From Streptomyces sp. M92 (GTDB lineage: Bacteria; Actinomycetota; Actinomycetes; Streptomycetales; Streptomycetaceae), in NCBI RefSeq assembly GCF_028473745.1, contig NZ_CP101137.1, forward strand, positions 558,001 through 622,000: 64,000 nucleotides of DNA, in the 5' to 3' direction. Below are positions 39,168 through 48,237 of the stretch, one piece after another; within the stretch, counting starts at the first letter, position 1, and the number at the start of each line of letters is the position of its first letter. Position numbers and translations under genes: made by a program. The notes beneath the pieces are model-generated. The model made no database searches and was not told the origin of the DNA. It saw only the letters and a program-made list of their open reading frames with translations.

Positions 39168-40805
39168 GTGGTCCCTGCCATACTCCCCCTCTCCCGACCC
39201 GAACGGCGCCGGGAGAGACGCCCCGGCGATGCCCTGCGTGCCTTCGGGCGCCGGCATCGCGTGGCCCTGCTCGCCACCCTGCCCACCATCCCGCTGTACG
39301 CGGTGTGGTGGGTGTTTCTCGCCACCGGCGGGGGCGACCTGGCGGCGCAGGTGGCGTGGTCCGACTTCGTCTCGCGGCACGGCGCCTCGGCGTACGGGTT
39401 CTTCTGGTACGGCGGCGTGCACACCGCCAACTACAGCGTCATCTCGCCGTACCTGATGGCCGCGCTCGGCGTGCGCACGGTCACCGCCCTGTCGGGGCTG
39501 GCCGCCTCCTGGCTGGCGGCGGTGCTGATCACGCGGACCGGCGTGCGCAGGCCGCTGTGGGTCGCCCTGCTCACCTCCCTCGCCCTGTGGTGCAACGTCG
39601 CCTCCGGCCGTACGACCTTCGCGCTCGGCCTCGCCTTCGGGCTGGCCGCGTGCCTGCACCTGGTGCGGGAGCGGCGGCTGGCGGTCGCCGCCGGGTACGC
39701 GGCGCTGGCCACCATGGCGTCGCCGGTGGCCGGGCTGTTCCTGGCCGTCGTGGGCGCCGGGTTCCTGCTGGTACGGGACCGGGGGCGGGCCCTCGTGCTC
39801 CTCGTGCCGCCCGCCGCGGTGGTCGGGCTGACCACGCTGTTCTTCCCCTTCAGCGGGGAGCAGCCGATGCCGGCGGCCCGAATATGGCCGCCGGTCGTGC
39901 TCGGCCTCGCCGTCACGGCGCTGGTCCCGCGCGACTGGCGGGTCGCCCGGTGGAGCGGAGTCGTGTACGCGGTCGGGACCGTGCTGACGTACCTCATACC
40001 CTCCGCCGTCGGCACGAACGTCGAGCGGTTCGCGGAGTACTTCGCACCGCCCGTGCTGCTCGCGGCCCTGCTCGGCGCGGACCGGACGCGGCGGCTCGCG
40101 CGCGGGCTGCTGGTCGTCGCCCTCGTCTTCTCCGTGGGGTGGATGGGGAAGAAGACCGCCGACGACCTGACGGAGTACACCGCGGTGCCCGTCTGGGCCA
40201 CGAAGACGGACGGTGTCGTGCGGGCGCTGGACGGCCTCGGCGCCGACCGCGCGCGGGTGGAGGTGGTGCCCGCCCGCGACCACCGCGAGGCCGCCTCGCT
40301 CGCCCCGCACGTCAACCTGGCCCGTGGCTGGAACCGGCAGCTCGACGTGGAACGCGCCCGTCTCTTCTACGACGGCACCTTCTCCGCGGCCGCCTACCGG
40401 GACTGGCTGGACCGCTGGGCGGTCGGCTTCGTCGTACTGCCGCTGGCCAAGCCGGACGGGCCCGCCAAGGCCGAGGCCGCGCTCGTGGGGGACCCGGATC
40501 GGCGGCCCGACTGGCTGGAGCCCGTCTGGCAGGACGAACACTGGAGGGTGTTCCGGGTGCGGGACGCCGTACCGCTCGTCTCCGAGCCCGGCAGCGTCGT
40601 GGCCGCCACCGGCGCCGAGCTGGTGCTGCGCGTGGGCCGGCCCGGCCCGGTGACCGTGCGGGTCGCCTGGTCGCCGTGGCTGCGGGCGGACGGCGGGTGC
40701 CTCACCCGGGACGGCGAGTTCACCCGCCTGACCGTCGAGGCACCCGGCGAGTACCGGATCAGCTCCCGGTACGGTCCTTCGCCGGGGCCGGCGGATCGCT
40801 GCTGA
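39168..40805 (+). CDS. Polytopic membrane protein, glycosyltransferase-like
   Basis: A 545-residue protein with a basic N-terminus, about ten membrane segments in residues 30-325 (for example VALLATLPTIPLYAVWWVF; VLLAALLGADRTRRLARGLL) and a soluble, probably extracytoplasmic C-terminal domain of 220 residues. The first loop, GDLAAQVAWSDFVSRHG then ASAYGFFWYGGVHTANYSVI, resembles the catalytic loop region of GT-C mannosyl/arabinosyltransferases, where an Asp early in loop 1 is catalytic (here Asp in WSDF). Acceptor unknown. The start is inferred as GTG 39168 (GGAAA upstream). It converges with, and overlaps by 47 bp, the GT87-PAP2 gene, and the two may act on related envelope lipids. Confidence 0.8.
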   Translation: MVPAILPLSRPERRRERRPGDALRAFGRRHRVALLATLPTIPLYAVWWVFLATGGGDLAAQVAWSDFVSRHGASAYGFFWYGGVHTANYSVISPYLMAALGVRTVTALSGLAASWLAAVLITRTGVRRPLWVALLTSLALWCNVASGRTTFALGLAFGLAACLHLVRERRLAVAAGYAALATMASPVAGLFLAVVGAGFLLVRDRGRALVLLVPPAAVVGLTTLFFPFSGEQPMPAARIWPPVVLGLAVTALVPRDWRVARWSGVVYAVGTVLTYLIPSAVGTNVERFAEYFAPPVLLAALLGADRTRRLARGLLVVALVFSVGWMGKKTADDLTEYTAVPVWATKTDGVVRALDGLGADRARVEVVPARDHREAASLAPHVNLARGWNRQLDVERARLFYDGTFSAAAYRDWLDRWAVGFVVLPLAKPDGPAKAEAALVGDPDRRPDWLEPVWQDEHWRVFRVRDAVPLVSEPGSVVAATGAELVLRVGRPGPVTVRVAWSPWLRADGGCLTRDGEFTRLTVEAPGEYRISSRYGPSPGPADRC

Positions 40806-42918
40806 CGCCTTCGGCTTCCCGGGTCGGCGGCGGGACGGTGGCGGTCTTCTCGGTCCCGGCCGCCGAGGACGCCCCGGCCGCCGGGGACGCCTCCGCCACC
40901 GATGGTGCCTCGGGCGCCGCCGTCACCCGCGCCCTGGGCCCCTGGAACAGGTACGCCAGTCCGAAGCCCGCCGCGACGACCGCCGCGCCGCCCACCGCGT
41001 CCAGCACCCAGTGGTTGCCGGTGGCCACGATCGCGGCGACGGTGAAGAGGGGGTGGAGGAGGCCGAGGGCCTTCATCCACAGCTTCGGGGCGATGACCGC
41101 GATCGCCACCCCGCACCACAGCGACCAGCCGAAGTGCAGCGACGGCATCGCCGCGTACTGGTTGGTGAGGTGGGTCAGCGTGCCGTAGTCCGGCTTGGAG
41201 AAGTCCTGCACGCCGTGCACCGTGTCGATGATCCCGAGCCCCGGCATCAGGCGCGGCGGCGCCAGCGGGTACAGCCAGAAGCCGACCAGGGCCAGCAGCG
41301 TGGTGAAGCCGAGGGACGCGCGGGCCCAGCGGTAGTCGACCGGGCGGCGCCAGTACAGCACGCCGAGGACGGCCAGCGGCACGACGAAGTGGAACGACGT
41401 GTAGTAGAAGTCGAAGAAGTCCCGCAGCCAGCCGATCTTCACCACCGCGTGGTTGACGGCGTGCTCGATGTCCAGGTGCAGGAAGCGCTCGATGTCGAGG
41501 ATCTGCCACCCGTGCTCCTCCGCTCGGGCCCGACCCGCCGAGTTGCTGCCGCCGGTCGCCGCGAGGCGGACCTGGGAGTAGGCGGCGTAGGTGACCCGGA
41601 TGAGGAGCAGCTCCAGGAGGAGATTGGGGCGGGTGAGGACCCTGCGCAGGAAGGGGAGCAGGGGGACGCGCTTGAAGCGGGCCGGGACGGGCGGTGCGTA
41701 GCTCGTCGGGACCGGGTTGTCGAAGTACGGCGAGGTGCGCGACAGGAAGGGAACGGCGACGGCGGCGGCCAGGGCGGCGAGGAGGACGACGTTGTCGCGC
41801 AGCGGGTACAGGGCCGCCATGTTCGGCAGCATCATCTTCGCGGGCAGCGTCATCACCAGGACGACGGCGACCGGCCACACCAGCCGGTCCGAGGCGCGTT
41901 TGCCGACCCGGCCGACGAGCGCGGGCAGCACCCACAGCAGCTGGTGCTGCCAGGTGGCCGGGGAGACGACGACGGCCGCGCAGCCGGTGATGGCGACGGC
42001 GAGCAGCAGCTGGCCGTCGCGGGCGTAGCGCACGGCGCGGCGCAGGGCGAGGACGGCGACGGCCGCGCCGAGGAGGAGGAAGAGGGCGATCTCCAGGGGG
42101 CCGTTGAGGCCGAGGCGCAGCAGGGCGCCGTGCAGTGACTGGTTGGCGAGGTCGTCGGCCTCGCCGCCCAGGCCCACGCCGGCCATGTGATGGACCCAGT
42201 AGGTGTACGAGTCCTGCGCCATCGCCGCCCAGGCGACGGCGGTGCAGGCGAGGAACGTGACGCCCGTGGAGACGGCGGCGCGTCTGCGGTCGGTGAACCA
42301 GAGGAGCGGCACGAAGAGGAGCACGGTCGGCTGGAAGGCGGCGGCGACGCCGATCAGTACGCCGCCGATCCGGTCGGCGTGTGCGCCGCGTACGGCGAAG
42401 CAGCCCAGTAGCACGAGGAGGACCGGGAGGATGCTGGTCTGGCCGAGCCACAGGGCGTTGCGCACCGGCAGGGACAGCATCAGCAGGCTGATCGCGACGG
42501 GCGCCGCCAGCAGTGCCGCACGGCGGCCCACCGGCTGGGGCAGGGCGCGGGCGGCGACCAGGCCGAGGGCGACGACGAGCAGCAGCGACCCGAAGGTCCA
42601 GCCCCAGCCGAGGGCCTGCTCCGCGGCGCGGGTGAAGGGTTTGAGGACCAGGCCGACGAAAGGAGTGCCGGTGAACTGCGTGGACTCGTACAGCGAGCCC
42701 TCCACGTGCAGGACGCCGTGCTCACCGACCCAGGTCTCCAGGTCCGTGAGCCGTTCTCCGCTCGGGGTGCTGAGGACCGCGGCGAGTTGCCGGACGGCGA
42801 GGATGGCGGCGACCAGCCACAGGCCGAGGCGGGCTACGCGCAGACGCGCCCTGGTCGCATCGACGGCCGGGGCTCCGAAAGCCTCCGCCGGTCGCCCACT
42901 GTGCTCCACATTCGCCAC
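40759..42918 (-). CDS. Fused GT87 glycosyltransferase / PAP2-type phosphatase membrane protein
   Basis: A 719-residue two-part membrane protein. Residues 1-400 are a GT87 (DUF2029) GT-C fold: ERLTDLETWVGEHG in loop 1 (Asp/Glu), YESTQFTGTPFVGLVLKPF, VRNALWLGQTSILPVLLVLL and SPATWQHQLLWVLPAL. Residues about 450-660 are PAP2/inositol-phosphotransferase-like, with LAPPRLMPG, AAMPSLHFGWSLW (C2-type SxxxH region) and ATGNHWVLDAVGG (C3 with His and Asp). Such fusions could move mannose from polyprenyl phosphate and release or transfer phospholipid head groups. The C-terminal 60 residues are a disordered Ala/Pro tail. Starts ATG 42918. The combination is recurrent in actinobacteria but not well studied. 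Confidence 0.9.
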   Translation of the reverse strand: MANVEHSGRPAEAFGAPAVDATRARLRVARLGLWLVAAILAVRQLAAVLSTPSGERLTDLETWVGEHGVLHVEGSLYESTQFTGTPFVGLVLKPFTRAAEQALGWGWTFGSLLLVVALGLVAARALPQPVGRRAALLAAPVAISLLMLSLPVRNALWLGQTSILPVLLVLLGCFAVRGAHADRIGGVLIGVAAAFQPTVLLFVPLLWFTDRRRAAVSTGVTFLACTAVAWAAMAQDSYTYWVHHMAGVGLGGEADDLANQSLHGALLRLGLNGPLEIALFLLLGAAVAVLALRRAVRYARDGQLLLAVAITGCAAVVVSPATWQHQLLWVLPALVGRVGKRASDRLVWPVAVVLVMTLPAKMMLPNMAALYPLRDNVVLLAALAAAVAVPFLSRTSPYFDNPVPTSYAPPVPARFKRVPLLPFLRRVLTRPNLLLELLLIRVTYAAYSQVRLAATGGSNSAGRARAEEHGWQILDIERFLHLDIEHAVNHAVVKIGWLRDFFDFYYTSFHFVVPLAVLGVLYWRRPVDYRWARASLGFTTLLALVGFWLYPLAPPRLMPGLGIIDTVHGVQDFSKPDYGTLTHLTNQYAAMPSLHFGWSLWCGVAIAVIAPKLWMKALGLLHPLFTVAAIVATGNHWVLDAVGGAAVVAAGFGLAYLFQGPRARVTAAPEAPSVAEASPAAGASSAAGTEKTATVPPPTREAEGVSSDPPAPAKDRTGS

Positions 42919-43400
42919 GCCGCGTCGGCCTCCCGCCCCGTTCGTACCGCGCCCGTGCGCGATGTGTCCGTCCTTGCGAACCCTATGAGGCTCGCACCAC
43001 CCCCGGGGGGAGACGCAGGCAACCCCCGCTCAACCTGACCGCCGCCCGCTTTTCGCCCTGTTTTTTCTCCTGCCCGGGTTTCGGCCGCCTTCCGGCCGTT
43101 TGTTCGGGCCACGTTCGGACGACGATAGTGCCGGAGCGGGCCGGTTGCCTCTCCTGGGAGCGAGAAGGATCACAGGTCACGGGGGTGAGGAGCACTCCGT
43201 GGCGCACGGATGTCCCTGCGTGTACGCCCTTTCGGTGCAGTGTGCAACGAAAAGCATACCGGGCGTAAGCGGCGCATTAGCGCCTATGGTCGCTTTTCTG
43301 CCCGTGGCCGAGTGGCCGCGGGTTCTTTCCGGCCCGGCGACAGCGCCGCCGTGCGGGTCGGGGCGTCCCTGTTCCCGTCGAAAGGTAGGCGAGCGGAGTT
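42919..43400. other. 482-bp intergenic region upstream of the ProP-type gene
   Basis: No convincing coding region. It holds the divergent promoters of the GT87-PAP2 gene and the symporter gene. The palindrome GGCGCATTAGCGCC (43271-43284) and the AT-richer stretch GTGTGCAACGAAAAGCATAC (about 43240) are the only distinctive sequences. The C/T-rich part near 43000-43080 shows nothing I recognise. Confidence 0.5.
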
Positions 43401-44834
43401 TTGTCGGCCGCCCCCGTCGTCGCTGATCCGTCCCGCACGACCCCCGCACCGTCCCCCTCGGGTGCCCCTGCGTCCCCCTCGGGTGCCTCCGGTACCTCCG
43501 GCACCCCCACCGCCACCGATCCCGCGCTCGTCAGGCGCGCCGTCAAGGCGGCGGCGCTCGGCAACGCCATGGAGTGGTTCGACTTCGGCGTCTACAGCTA
43601 CATCGCCGTGACGCTGGGCAAGGTCTTCTTCCCGTCGGGCAACCCGACCGCCCAGCTGCTCTCCACCTTCGGCGCCTTCGCGGCGGCGTTCCTGGTCCGG
43701 CCGCTGGGCGGCATGGTCTTCGGGCCGCTCGGCGACCGGGTCGGACGGCAGAAGGTCCTCGCCCTGACGATGATCATGATGGCGGCGGGTACGTTCGCCA
43801 TCGGGCTGATCCCCTCCTACGCGTCGATCGGCGTGTGGGCGCCGGTGCTGCTGCTGGTCGCACGGCTGGTGCAGGGGTTCTCCACCGGAGGTGAGTACGC
43901 GGGCGCGTCCACCTTCATCGCCGAGTACGCGCCGGACAAGCGGCGCGGGTTCCTGGGGAGCTGGCTGGAGTTCGGCACCCTGACCGGGTACATCGGCGGC
44001 GCGGGGCTCGTGACGCTGATGACGGCGCTGCTGTCGGACGGCGACCTGACGTCCTGGGGCTGGCGGATCCCGTTCCTGATCGCCGGACCGATGGGCATCA
44101 TCGGGCTGTACCTGCGGATGCGGCTGGAGGAGACGCCGGCGTTCGCCGCCGAGGTCGAGAAGGCGGAGGCGGAACGGGTCAAGGTGCCGCTGCGGGAGAT
44201 GGTCACCGGGCAGTGGAAGGCGCTGCTGCTCTGCGTCGGCCTGGTGCTGGTCTTCAACGTCACGGACTACATGCTGCTGTCCTACATGCCGAGCTACCTG
44301 ACGAGCGAGCTGGAGTACGACGAGACGCACGGGCTGCTCGTGGTGCTGGCCGTGATGGCGCTGATGATGGTCGTCCAGCCGTTCGCGGGCGCGCTGACCG
44401 ACCGGGTCGGGCGGCGTCCGGTGATCGCGGCGGGTTGCGCGGGCTTCCTGCTGCTGTCGATCCCGGCCCTGCTGCTGATCCGCGACGGCAGCCTGTGGGC
44501 GGTGGGCCTGGGCATGGCCGCGCTGGGGCTGCTGCTGGTCTGCTTCACCGCGTCGATGCCGTCCGCGCTGCCGGCGCTGTTCCCGACGCGGGTGCGCTAC
44601 GGGTCGCTGTCGATCGGTTTCAACGTGTCCGTCTCCCTGTTCGGCGGGACGACGCCGCTGGTGGTGACGGCGCTGATCGGGGCGACGGGGAACATGATGA
44701 TGCCCGCGTACTACATGATGGCCGCGGCCGTCGTCGGCGGCGTGGCGGTGTGGTTCATGTCGGAGTCGGCGGGCCGGCCACTGCCGGGCTCGGCACCGGC
44801 GGTGGACGCGCGCGAGCGTGAACGCGAACGCTGA
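43401..44834 (+). CDS. MHS-family MFS symporter (ProP/glycine-betaine or dicarboxylate type)
   Basis: A 477-residue symporter with 12 membrane segments. The MHS signature AAALGNAMEWFDFGVYSYIA is at about residue 50; motif A is FGPLGDRVGRQKVLAL, and QGFSTGGEYAGASTFIAEYA with PDKRRGFLGSWLEFG follows, close to ProP and KgtP. A central cytoplasmic loop contains RLEETPAFAAEVEKAEAERV. The preferred substrate could be proline/betaine or a dicarboxylate; sequence by eye does not decide. Start is TTG 43401 with GGAG 4 bp upstream, giving a disordered Pro/Ser/Thr N-terminus of 45 residues. Confidence 0.88.
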   Translation: MSAAPVVADPSRTTPAPSPSGAPASPSGASGTSGTPTATDPALVRRAVKAAALGNAMEWFDFGVYSYIAVTLGKVFFPSGNPTAQLLSTFGAFAAAFLVRPLGGMVFGPLGDRVGRQKVLALTMIMMAAGTFAIGLIPSYASIGVWAPVLLLVARLVQGFSTGGEYAGASTFIAEYAPDKRRGFLGSWLEFGTLTGYIGGAGLVTLMTALLSDGDLTSWGWRIPFLIAGPMGIIGLYLRMRLEETPAFAAEVEKAEAERVKVPLREMVTGQWKALLLCVGLVLVFNVTDYMLLSYMPSYLTSELEYDETHGLLVVLAVMALMMVVQPFAGALTDRVGRRPVIAAGCAGFLLLSIPALLLIRDGSLWAVGLGMAALGLLLVCFTASMPSALPALFPTRVRYGSLSIGFNVSVSLFGGTTPLVVTALIGATGNMMMPAYYMMAAAVVGGVAVWFMSESAGRPLPGSAPAVDARERERER

Positions 44835-45300
44835 CACGGGTGACGGGTGCCTGCGGCGGCCTGTGGCCGTTCGGTGGGGGTGCGCGTAGTGCGGTGTGTT
44901 GTCCGTGGGTCGGGGCCGTGCCGGGGGTGTCCGTCCTCGGAACGGCGCGAGATAGGTCGGCCACAGAGGTGAACGGCGCGGACGCGCGCCAACCGCTGCG
45001 GGCGGACACCCCCCGACACGTCCCCTTCCCGCCGTACGCGGCCAACCGACCACGCGGGGCGCGCGGGCGGGTGGGGCCGCGCTGTCCCGCCCAGCTGCGG
45101 GCAGTCGTGCCTCCCCCAGTGCCTGAACGGCCTGGGAGGTACCCCCGGGGGCGGCACGGGTGGGCGCAGCGGCACCCCGCAGCGCCGGGCCGCGCACCCA
45201 CCCCCGACGCCCGCACTCACCCCGGGCTCCCCGGAAACAGGCGACGCGACACGGCACCACCCCGCCCGGCCACAACACGCCCCCGTTCACCGCACCCCGG
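44835..45300. other. Intergenic region with complex inverted repeat
   Basis: About 470 bp without a credible gene. Most of it is a repeat-like palindromic element (45087-45195, listed separately). The remaining part, 44840-45080, is GC-rich with no recognisable signal. Confidence 0.5.
45087..45195. repeat. Palindromic intergenic element, copy 2 of the 26-bp repeat at its edge
   Basis: A nested, imperfect inverted repeat: GCTGCGGGCA and CGTGCCTCCC on the left face GGGAGG, GGCACG and TGGGCGCAGC on the right around 45120-45132. Its right margin (45170-45195) is the exact reverse complement of 13492-13517. From memory, similar elements are dispersed in Streptomyces genomes as REP-like sequences. 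It could also terminate transcription from the ProP-type gene. Confidence 0.6.
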
Positions 45301-45307
45301 GCTATCT

Positions 45308-45339
45308 TCGTTAGCGCACCTACTTAGAAAAGCTAACGA
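45308..45339. promoter_or_regulatory. Operator-like inverted repeat before O-methyltransferase gene
   Basis: TCGTTAGC and its exact complement GCTAACGA, 16 bp apart, end 18 bp before the O-methyltransferase start. The AT-rich spacer (TACTTAGAAA) is uncommon in this genome. No regulator gene is adjacent. Confidence 0.5.
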
Positions 45340-45357
45340 CGCACACGGGAGGCCCGC

Positions 45358-46029
45358 ATGAGCGACTCACAGCTCTGGGACGACGTCGACGCCTACTTCA
45401 CCGCCCACCTCTCCCCCGCCGACGACGCCTTGGACGCCGCCCTGCGGGACAGCGACGCCACCGGGCTGCCGCCGGTGAACGTCACCGCCGGGCAGGGAAA
45501 GCTCCTCCAGTTGCTCGCGCAGATCCAGGGCGCCCGCACCATCCTGGAGATCGGCACCCTCGGCGGCTACAGCACCATCTGGCTCGCCCGTGCCCTGCCC
45601 GCCGACGGCCGTCTCGTCACGCTGGAGTACAGCGCCCGGCACGCAGAGGTCGCCACCCGCAACATCGCCCGCGCCGGCCTCGACGCCCTCGTCGACGTAC
45701 GCGTCGGCCCGGCCCTGGAGTCGCTGCCGAAGCTCGCCGACGACAACCCGCCGCCCTTCGACCTGGTCTTCATCGACGCCGACAAGGGCAACAACCCGCG
45801 CTATCTGGAGTGGGCCCTGAGGCTCACCAGCACCGGAAGCCTGATCGTCGTCGACAACGTGGTCCGCGGCGGCCGCGTGGCCGACGCCGACGACACCGGC
45901 GACGACGTGCGCGGCACCCGCGCCGCGATCGAGATGATCGGCAGCCACCCGCGGCTCAGCGGTACGGCGATCCAGACGGTCGGCAGCAAGGGTTACGACG
46001 GTTTCGCGCTGGCCCGCGTGCTGGAGTGA
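45358..46029 (+). CDS. O-methyltransferase (caffeoyl-CoA/catechol type)
   Basis: A 223-residue SAM-dependent O-methyltransferase. Motif I is ILEIGTLGGYSTIWLARAL (about residue 60), followed by RLVTLEYSARHAEVA; the metal/catalytic aspartates are in FDLVFIDADKGNNPRYLEWA (about residue 135) and IVVDNVVRGGRVAD (about residue 160). This divalent-metal-dependent class methylates catechols or similar vicinal hydroxyls. ATG 45358 has GGGAGG upstream. It stands alone under a dyad operator candidate, so it may be inducible by an aromatic compound. Confidence 0.92.
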   Translation: MSDSQLWDDVDAYFTAHLSPADDALDAALRDSDATGLPPVNVTAGQGKLLQLLAQIQGARTILEIGTLGGYSTIWLARALPADGRLVTLEYSARHAEVATRNIARAGLDALVDVRVGPALESLPKLADDNPPPFDLVFIDADKGNNPRYLEWALRLTSTGSLIVVDNVVRGGRVADADDTGDDVRGTRAAIEMIGSHPRLSGTAIQTVGSKGYDGFALARVLE

Positions 46030-46042
46030 GGGCGGCGCGCCC

Positions 46043-46435
46043 TCAGGCCTCGTGGTAGAAGCCGACGTTGACGCTGCGCGGCTGCGAGCGGTCCTGGACC
46101 ACGATCTCGCCGCTGCCGCCCCTGGGCAGCGGCACCGTCCCGCCGTAGGACAGGGACCGGGCGTGACCGCCGGCGGTGAGCCGGACCTCCGAGGAGGGGT
46201 CCGGCTGGGAGCCGCGCAGCCACGTCAGCTGCCACGTGCCGTCGGGCCCGCAGCGGAACTCCAGGTGGACCCGGGAGACGAACAGCCAGTCGTCCGGCGT
46301 CGACAGTCGGCACACGGACTTGTCCCTGCCCACCCGCAGCACCGCTCCCGGCTCGCTGGGCGCCTCGGCCATCTGCATGCCGGCCGTCGCACCCGCGTCC
46401 GCCGCGGTGACGGCGGCCATGGTGAGTTCGAGCAC
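46043..46435 (-). CDS. FHA-domain-like protein
   Basis: A 130-residue protein whose central region reads LRVGRDKSVCRLSTPDDWLF then VSRVHLEFRCG, the Gly-Arg and Ser-Arg-x-His core of forkhead-associated domains, which bind phosphothreonine. The end of the domain (VQDRSQPRSVNVGFYHEA) is close to the stop. The start GTG 46435 has GGAGGAG 5 bp upstream. It is a single-domain cytoplasmic protein that could read serine/threonine-kinase signals. No kinase gene is adjacent. Confidence 0.8.
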   Translation of the reverse strand: MLELTMAAVTAADAGATAGMQMAEAPSEPGAVLRVGRDKSVCRLSTPDDWLFVSRVHLEFRCGPDGTWQLTWLRGSQPDPSSEVRLTAGGHARSLSYGGTVPLPRGGSGEIVVQDRSQPRSVNVGFYHEA

Positions 46436-46522
46436 GTGCGCTCCTCCAGTGACGTCCCTCGTTGACGTACCGCCGCCGCATGATAAGTCGGCCGGTGGTG
46501 CGGTGTCCGGCACAATGGGGTC

Positions 46523-46930
46523 ATGACCGAGCGAAAGCCACCCGGCGTCGACTTCGAGTCCTGGGTCGACAAACAGATCCGTGATGCGGACGCGCGCGGC
46601 GAGTTCGCCGAACTGCCCGGTGCGGGCAAGCCCCTGCCGAGCGAGGTGGACAGCACCTACGACGAACTGTGGTGGGTGAAGCGGAAGATGGCCCGCGAGG
46701 GCTTCTCCGTACTGCCGCCGACCCTGGCCCTGCGAAAGGAGGCGGAGGACGCCCTTCAGGCGGCGGCGGACGCCCCGTCGGAACGGGTGGTGCGCCGCAT
46801 CGTCGAGGAGATCAACGTCAAGATCCGCGAGGTGATGTTCAAGCCGCCGCCCGGCCCCCCGCTGGGTCTGAAGCCCTACGACGTCGAAGAGGTCGTACGG
46901 CAGTGGCGGGAGCGCCGGGCGGAGCGGTGA
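46523..46930 (+). CDS. DUF1992 (DnaJ-C28-like) protein
   Basis: A 135-residue protein with the DUF1992 signature FESWVDKQIRDADARGEFAE then LPGAGKPLP (residues 11-40), followed by ELWWVKRKMAREGFSVLPP. The domain is shared with the eukaryotic DNAJC28 protein, but no J domain is present and the function is unknown. The rest is a charged helix. Start ATG 46523; convergent with the leftward two-gene unit beyond it. Confidence 0.9.
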   Translation: MTERKPPGVDFESWVDKQIRDADARGEFAELPGAGKPLPSEVDSTYDELWWVKRKMAREGFSVLPPTLALRKEAEDALQAAADAPSERVVRRIVEEINVKIREVMFKPPPGPPLGLKPYDVEEVVRQWRERRAER

Positions 46931-46940
46931 CGCCCGTGGG

Positions 46941-47399
46941 TCACAGGCGCATCAGGCGGTCCGCCAGCTCGCGGTAGTCCCGCAGGGCCAGGCGGAGTTG
47001 TTCGGTGTCGGTGCTCGTCGCGCGGTCGTCCGGGTCGGTGTCGTGCCAGGACGTGCGCAGGGTGCGCCGACGGTGCGCCACGGCGTCCGTGAAGCGCGCG
47101 GTGAGCTCCTCCAGGACGCGGTCGGCCTCCTCCACGGAGGCGCGCGGCGCGTCGACGAAGCCGGCCACCGCGTGCTGGAGCCGCTGCCCCAGCTTGTCGC
47201 ACTCGTCGTGCGGGAGGAGCACGTCCCCCCGGGCCGCGGCGGGGGCGGTGGTGGCCGGGGTGGCGGTGCCGTCGGTGGGCCGGGGGTGGGTCTCGGCGTC
47301 GGTCCTCGGTCCGGGAGCCGCGGCCGCACCGCGTGCGCCGGGTTCGGTCGTCTGGGGCCCGACGGGTGTGCCGTCGGGCTGCCGGGTCACGTCTGACAT
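46941..47399 (-). CDS. Hypothetical cytoplasmic protein
   Basis: A 152-residue protein: disordered Pro/Thr/Gly-rich residues 1-60, then a helical part with ECDKLGQRLQHAVAGFVDAP and VEEADRVLEELTARFTDAVA. The second half matches in pattern the C-terminal half of the upstream protein (AVGEVDRLLAELAG), so both may share a helical domain. It starts 5 bp after the upstream gene and is co-transcribed. No family name known to me. Confidence 0.72.
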   Translation of the reverse strand: MSDVTRQPDGTPVGPQTTEPGARGAAAAPGPRTDAETHPRPTDGTATPATTAPAAARGDVLLPHDECDKLGQRLQHAVAGFVDAPRASVEEADRVLEELTARFTDAVAHRRRTLRTSWHDTDPDDRATSTDTEQLRLALRDYRELADRLMRL

Positions 47400-47404
47400 G
47401 TGCC

Positions 47405-48076
47405 TCAACTCTCCTTCGGCCGGCTCTTGCCGAGCGACCAGGTGTGGTGCGCGCGAGTGGCGGGCGCCGCTCCGTGGCCGTCCGTGCCGGCCCGGTGCCG
47501 GCCTCCGTCGTGGCGGCGCGCCGGGCGTACCAGGTCCTCGAAGAGCGCGCGGGCCGCGACCATGGACTCGCGCATCTCCTCCGTGCCCGCTCCGGCGTCG
47601 TGCGCGCCGTCCGTCCTCGCGTGCGTCACGCGGTGCACGCGCCGGTAGCCGTCGACGTGGTGGGCGTGGTGCACGGACAGCGCGGCCAACTGCTCCTCGT
47701 ACTGTCCGCCGTCCGGGAAGCCGCGGGCGCCCGCCAGCTCCGCTAGCAGCCGGTCCACCTCGCCGACCGCCTCCCGCGGGGAGTCGACGAAGCGCTCCTG
47801 GGCCGCCGTCCAGCGCGCCTCGAAGCGCTCGCGCTCGGCCGGTTCCAGCTCCCGTTCGCGCAGCGACCCGTGCCGTTCCACGCGCTCGGCCAGCTCCCGC
47901 TCGGCCGCCTTGGTGTCGCCGTCGTGCCGGGCCACGGCCCGGTCGTACTCGGGCCCGAAGCGCCGCTTCAGGCTTCCGCCGTGCTGAGGGCCCCGTGCGC
48001 GCAGGGCCAGGACGGCCGCCACGACGAGCACGGCCGCCACGATCACGATCAACGCGATGATCACGCCTGTGGACAT
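47405..48076 (-). CDS. Membrane-anchored hypothetical protein
   Basis: A 223-residue protein with one N-terminal membrane segment (VIIALIVIVAAVLVVAAVLAL, residues 5-25) and a charged cytoplasmic domain: LKRRFGPEYDRAVARHDGDT, AERELAERVERHGSL and RFEARWTAAQERFVDSPREA. From memory this YDRAVA/RFxxxWxxxQxxFVD arrangement is typical of a conserved actinobacterial secreted-or-anchored family without known role. It is the first gene of the pair; the second starts 5 bp later. The C-terminus is basic and disordered. Confidence 0.78.
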   Translation of the reverse strand: MSTGVIIALIVIVAAVLVVAAVLALRARGPQHGGSLKRRFGPEYDRAVARHDGDTKAAERELAERVERHGSLRERELEPAERERFEARWTAAQERFVDSPREAVGEVDRLLAELAGARGFPDGGQYEEQLAALSVHHAHHVDGYRRVHRVTHARTDGAHDAGAGTEEMRESMVAARALFEDLVRPARRHDGGRHRAGTDGHGAAPATRAHHTWSLGKSRPKES

Positions 48077-48237
48077 GACTGCCTTCCGGTTGTCGGCCCA
48101 CCGGCTCTCCTGGTGGGCCGGTTCGCCCTTCGGGTTGCCCCTCGGTCCCCGGTCAAACGGCGCACGGGGAGCGGGGACGGCGCATCCGTGGGAAAATACG
48201 CTCGCGCGGTGGGCCCGCCCGTTCCGAGAATGGCCGG

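Noticed and set aside
44840..45361. A 173-codon frame between the ProP-type and O-methyltransferase genes
   Set aside because: Composition is Pro/Arg/Gly-rich without domain, and it runs through the palindromic repeat element and the operator dyad.
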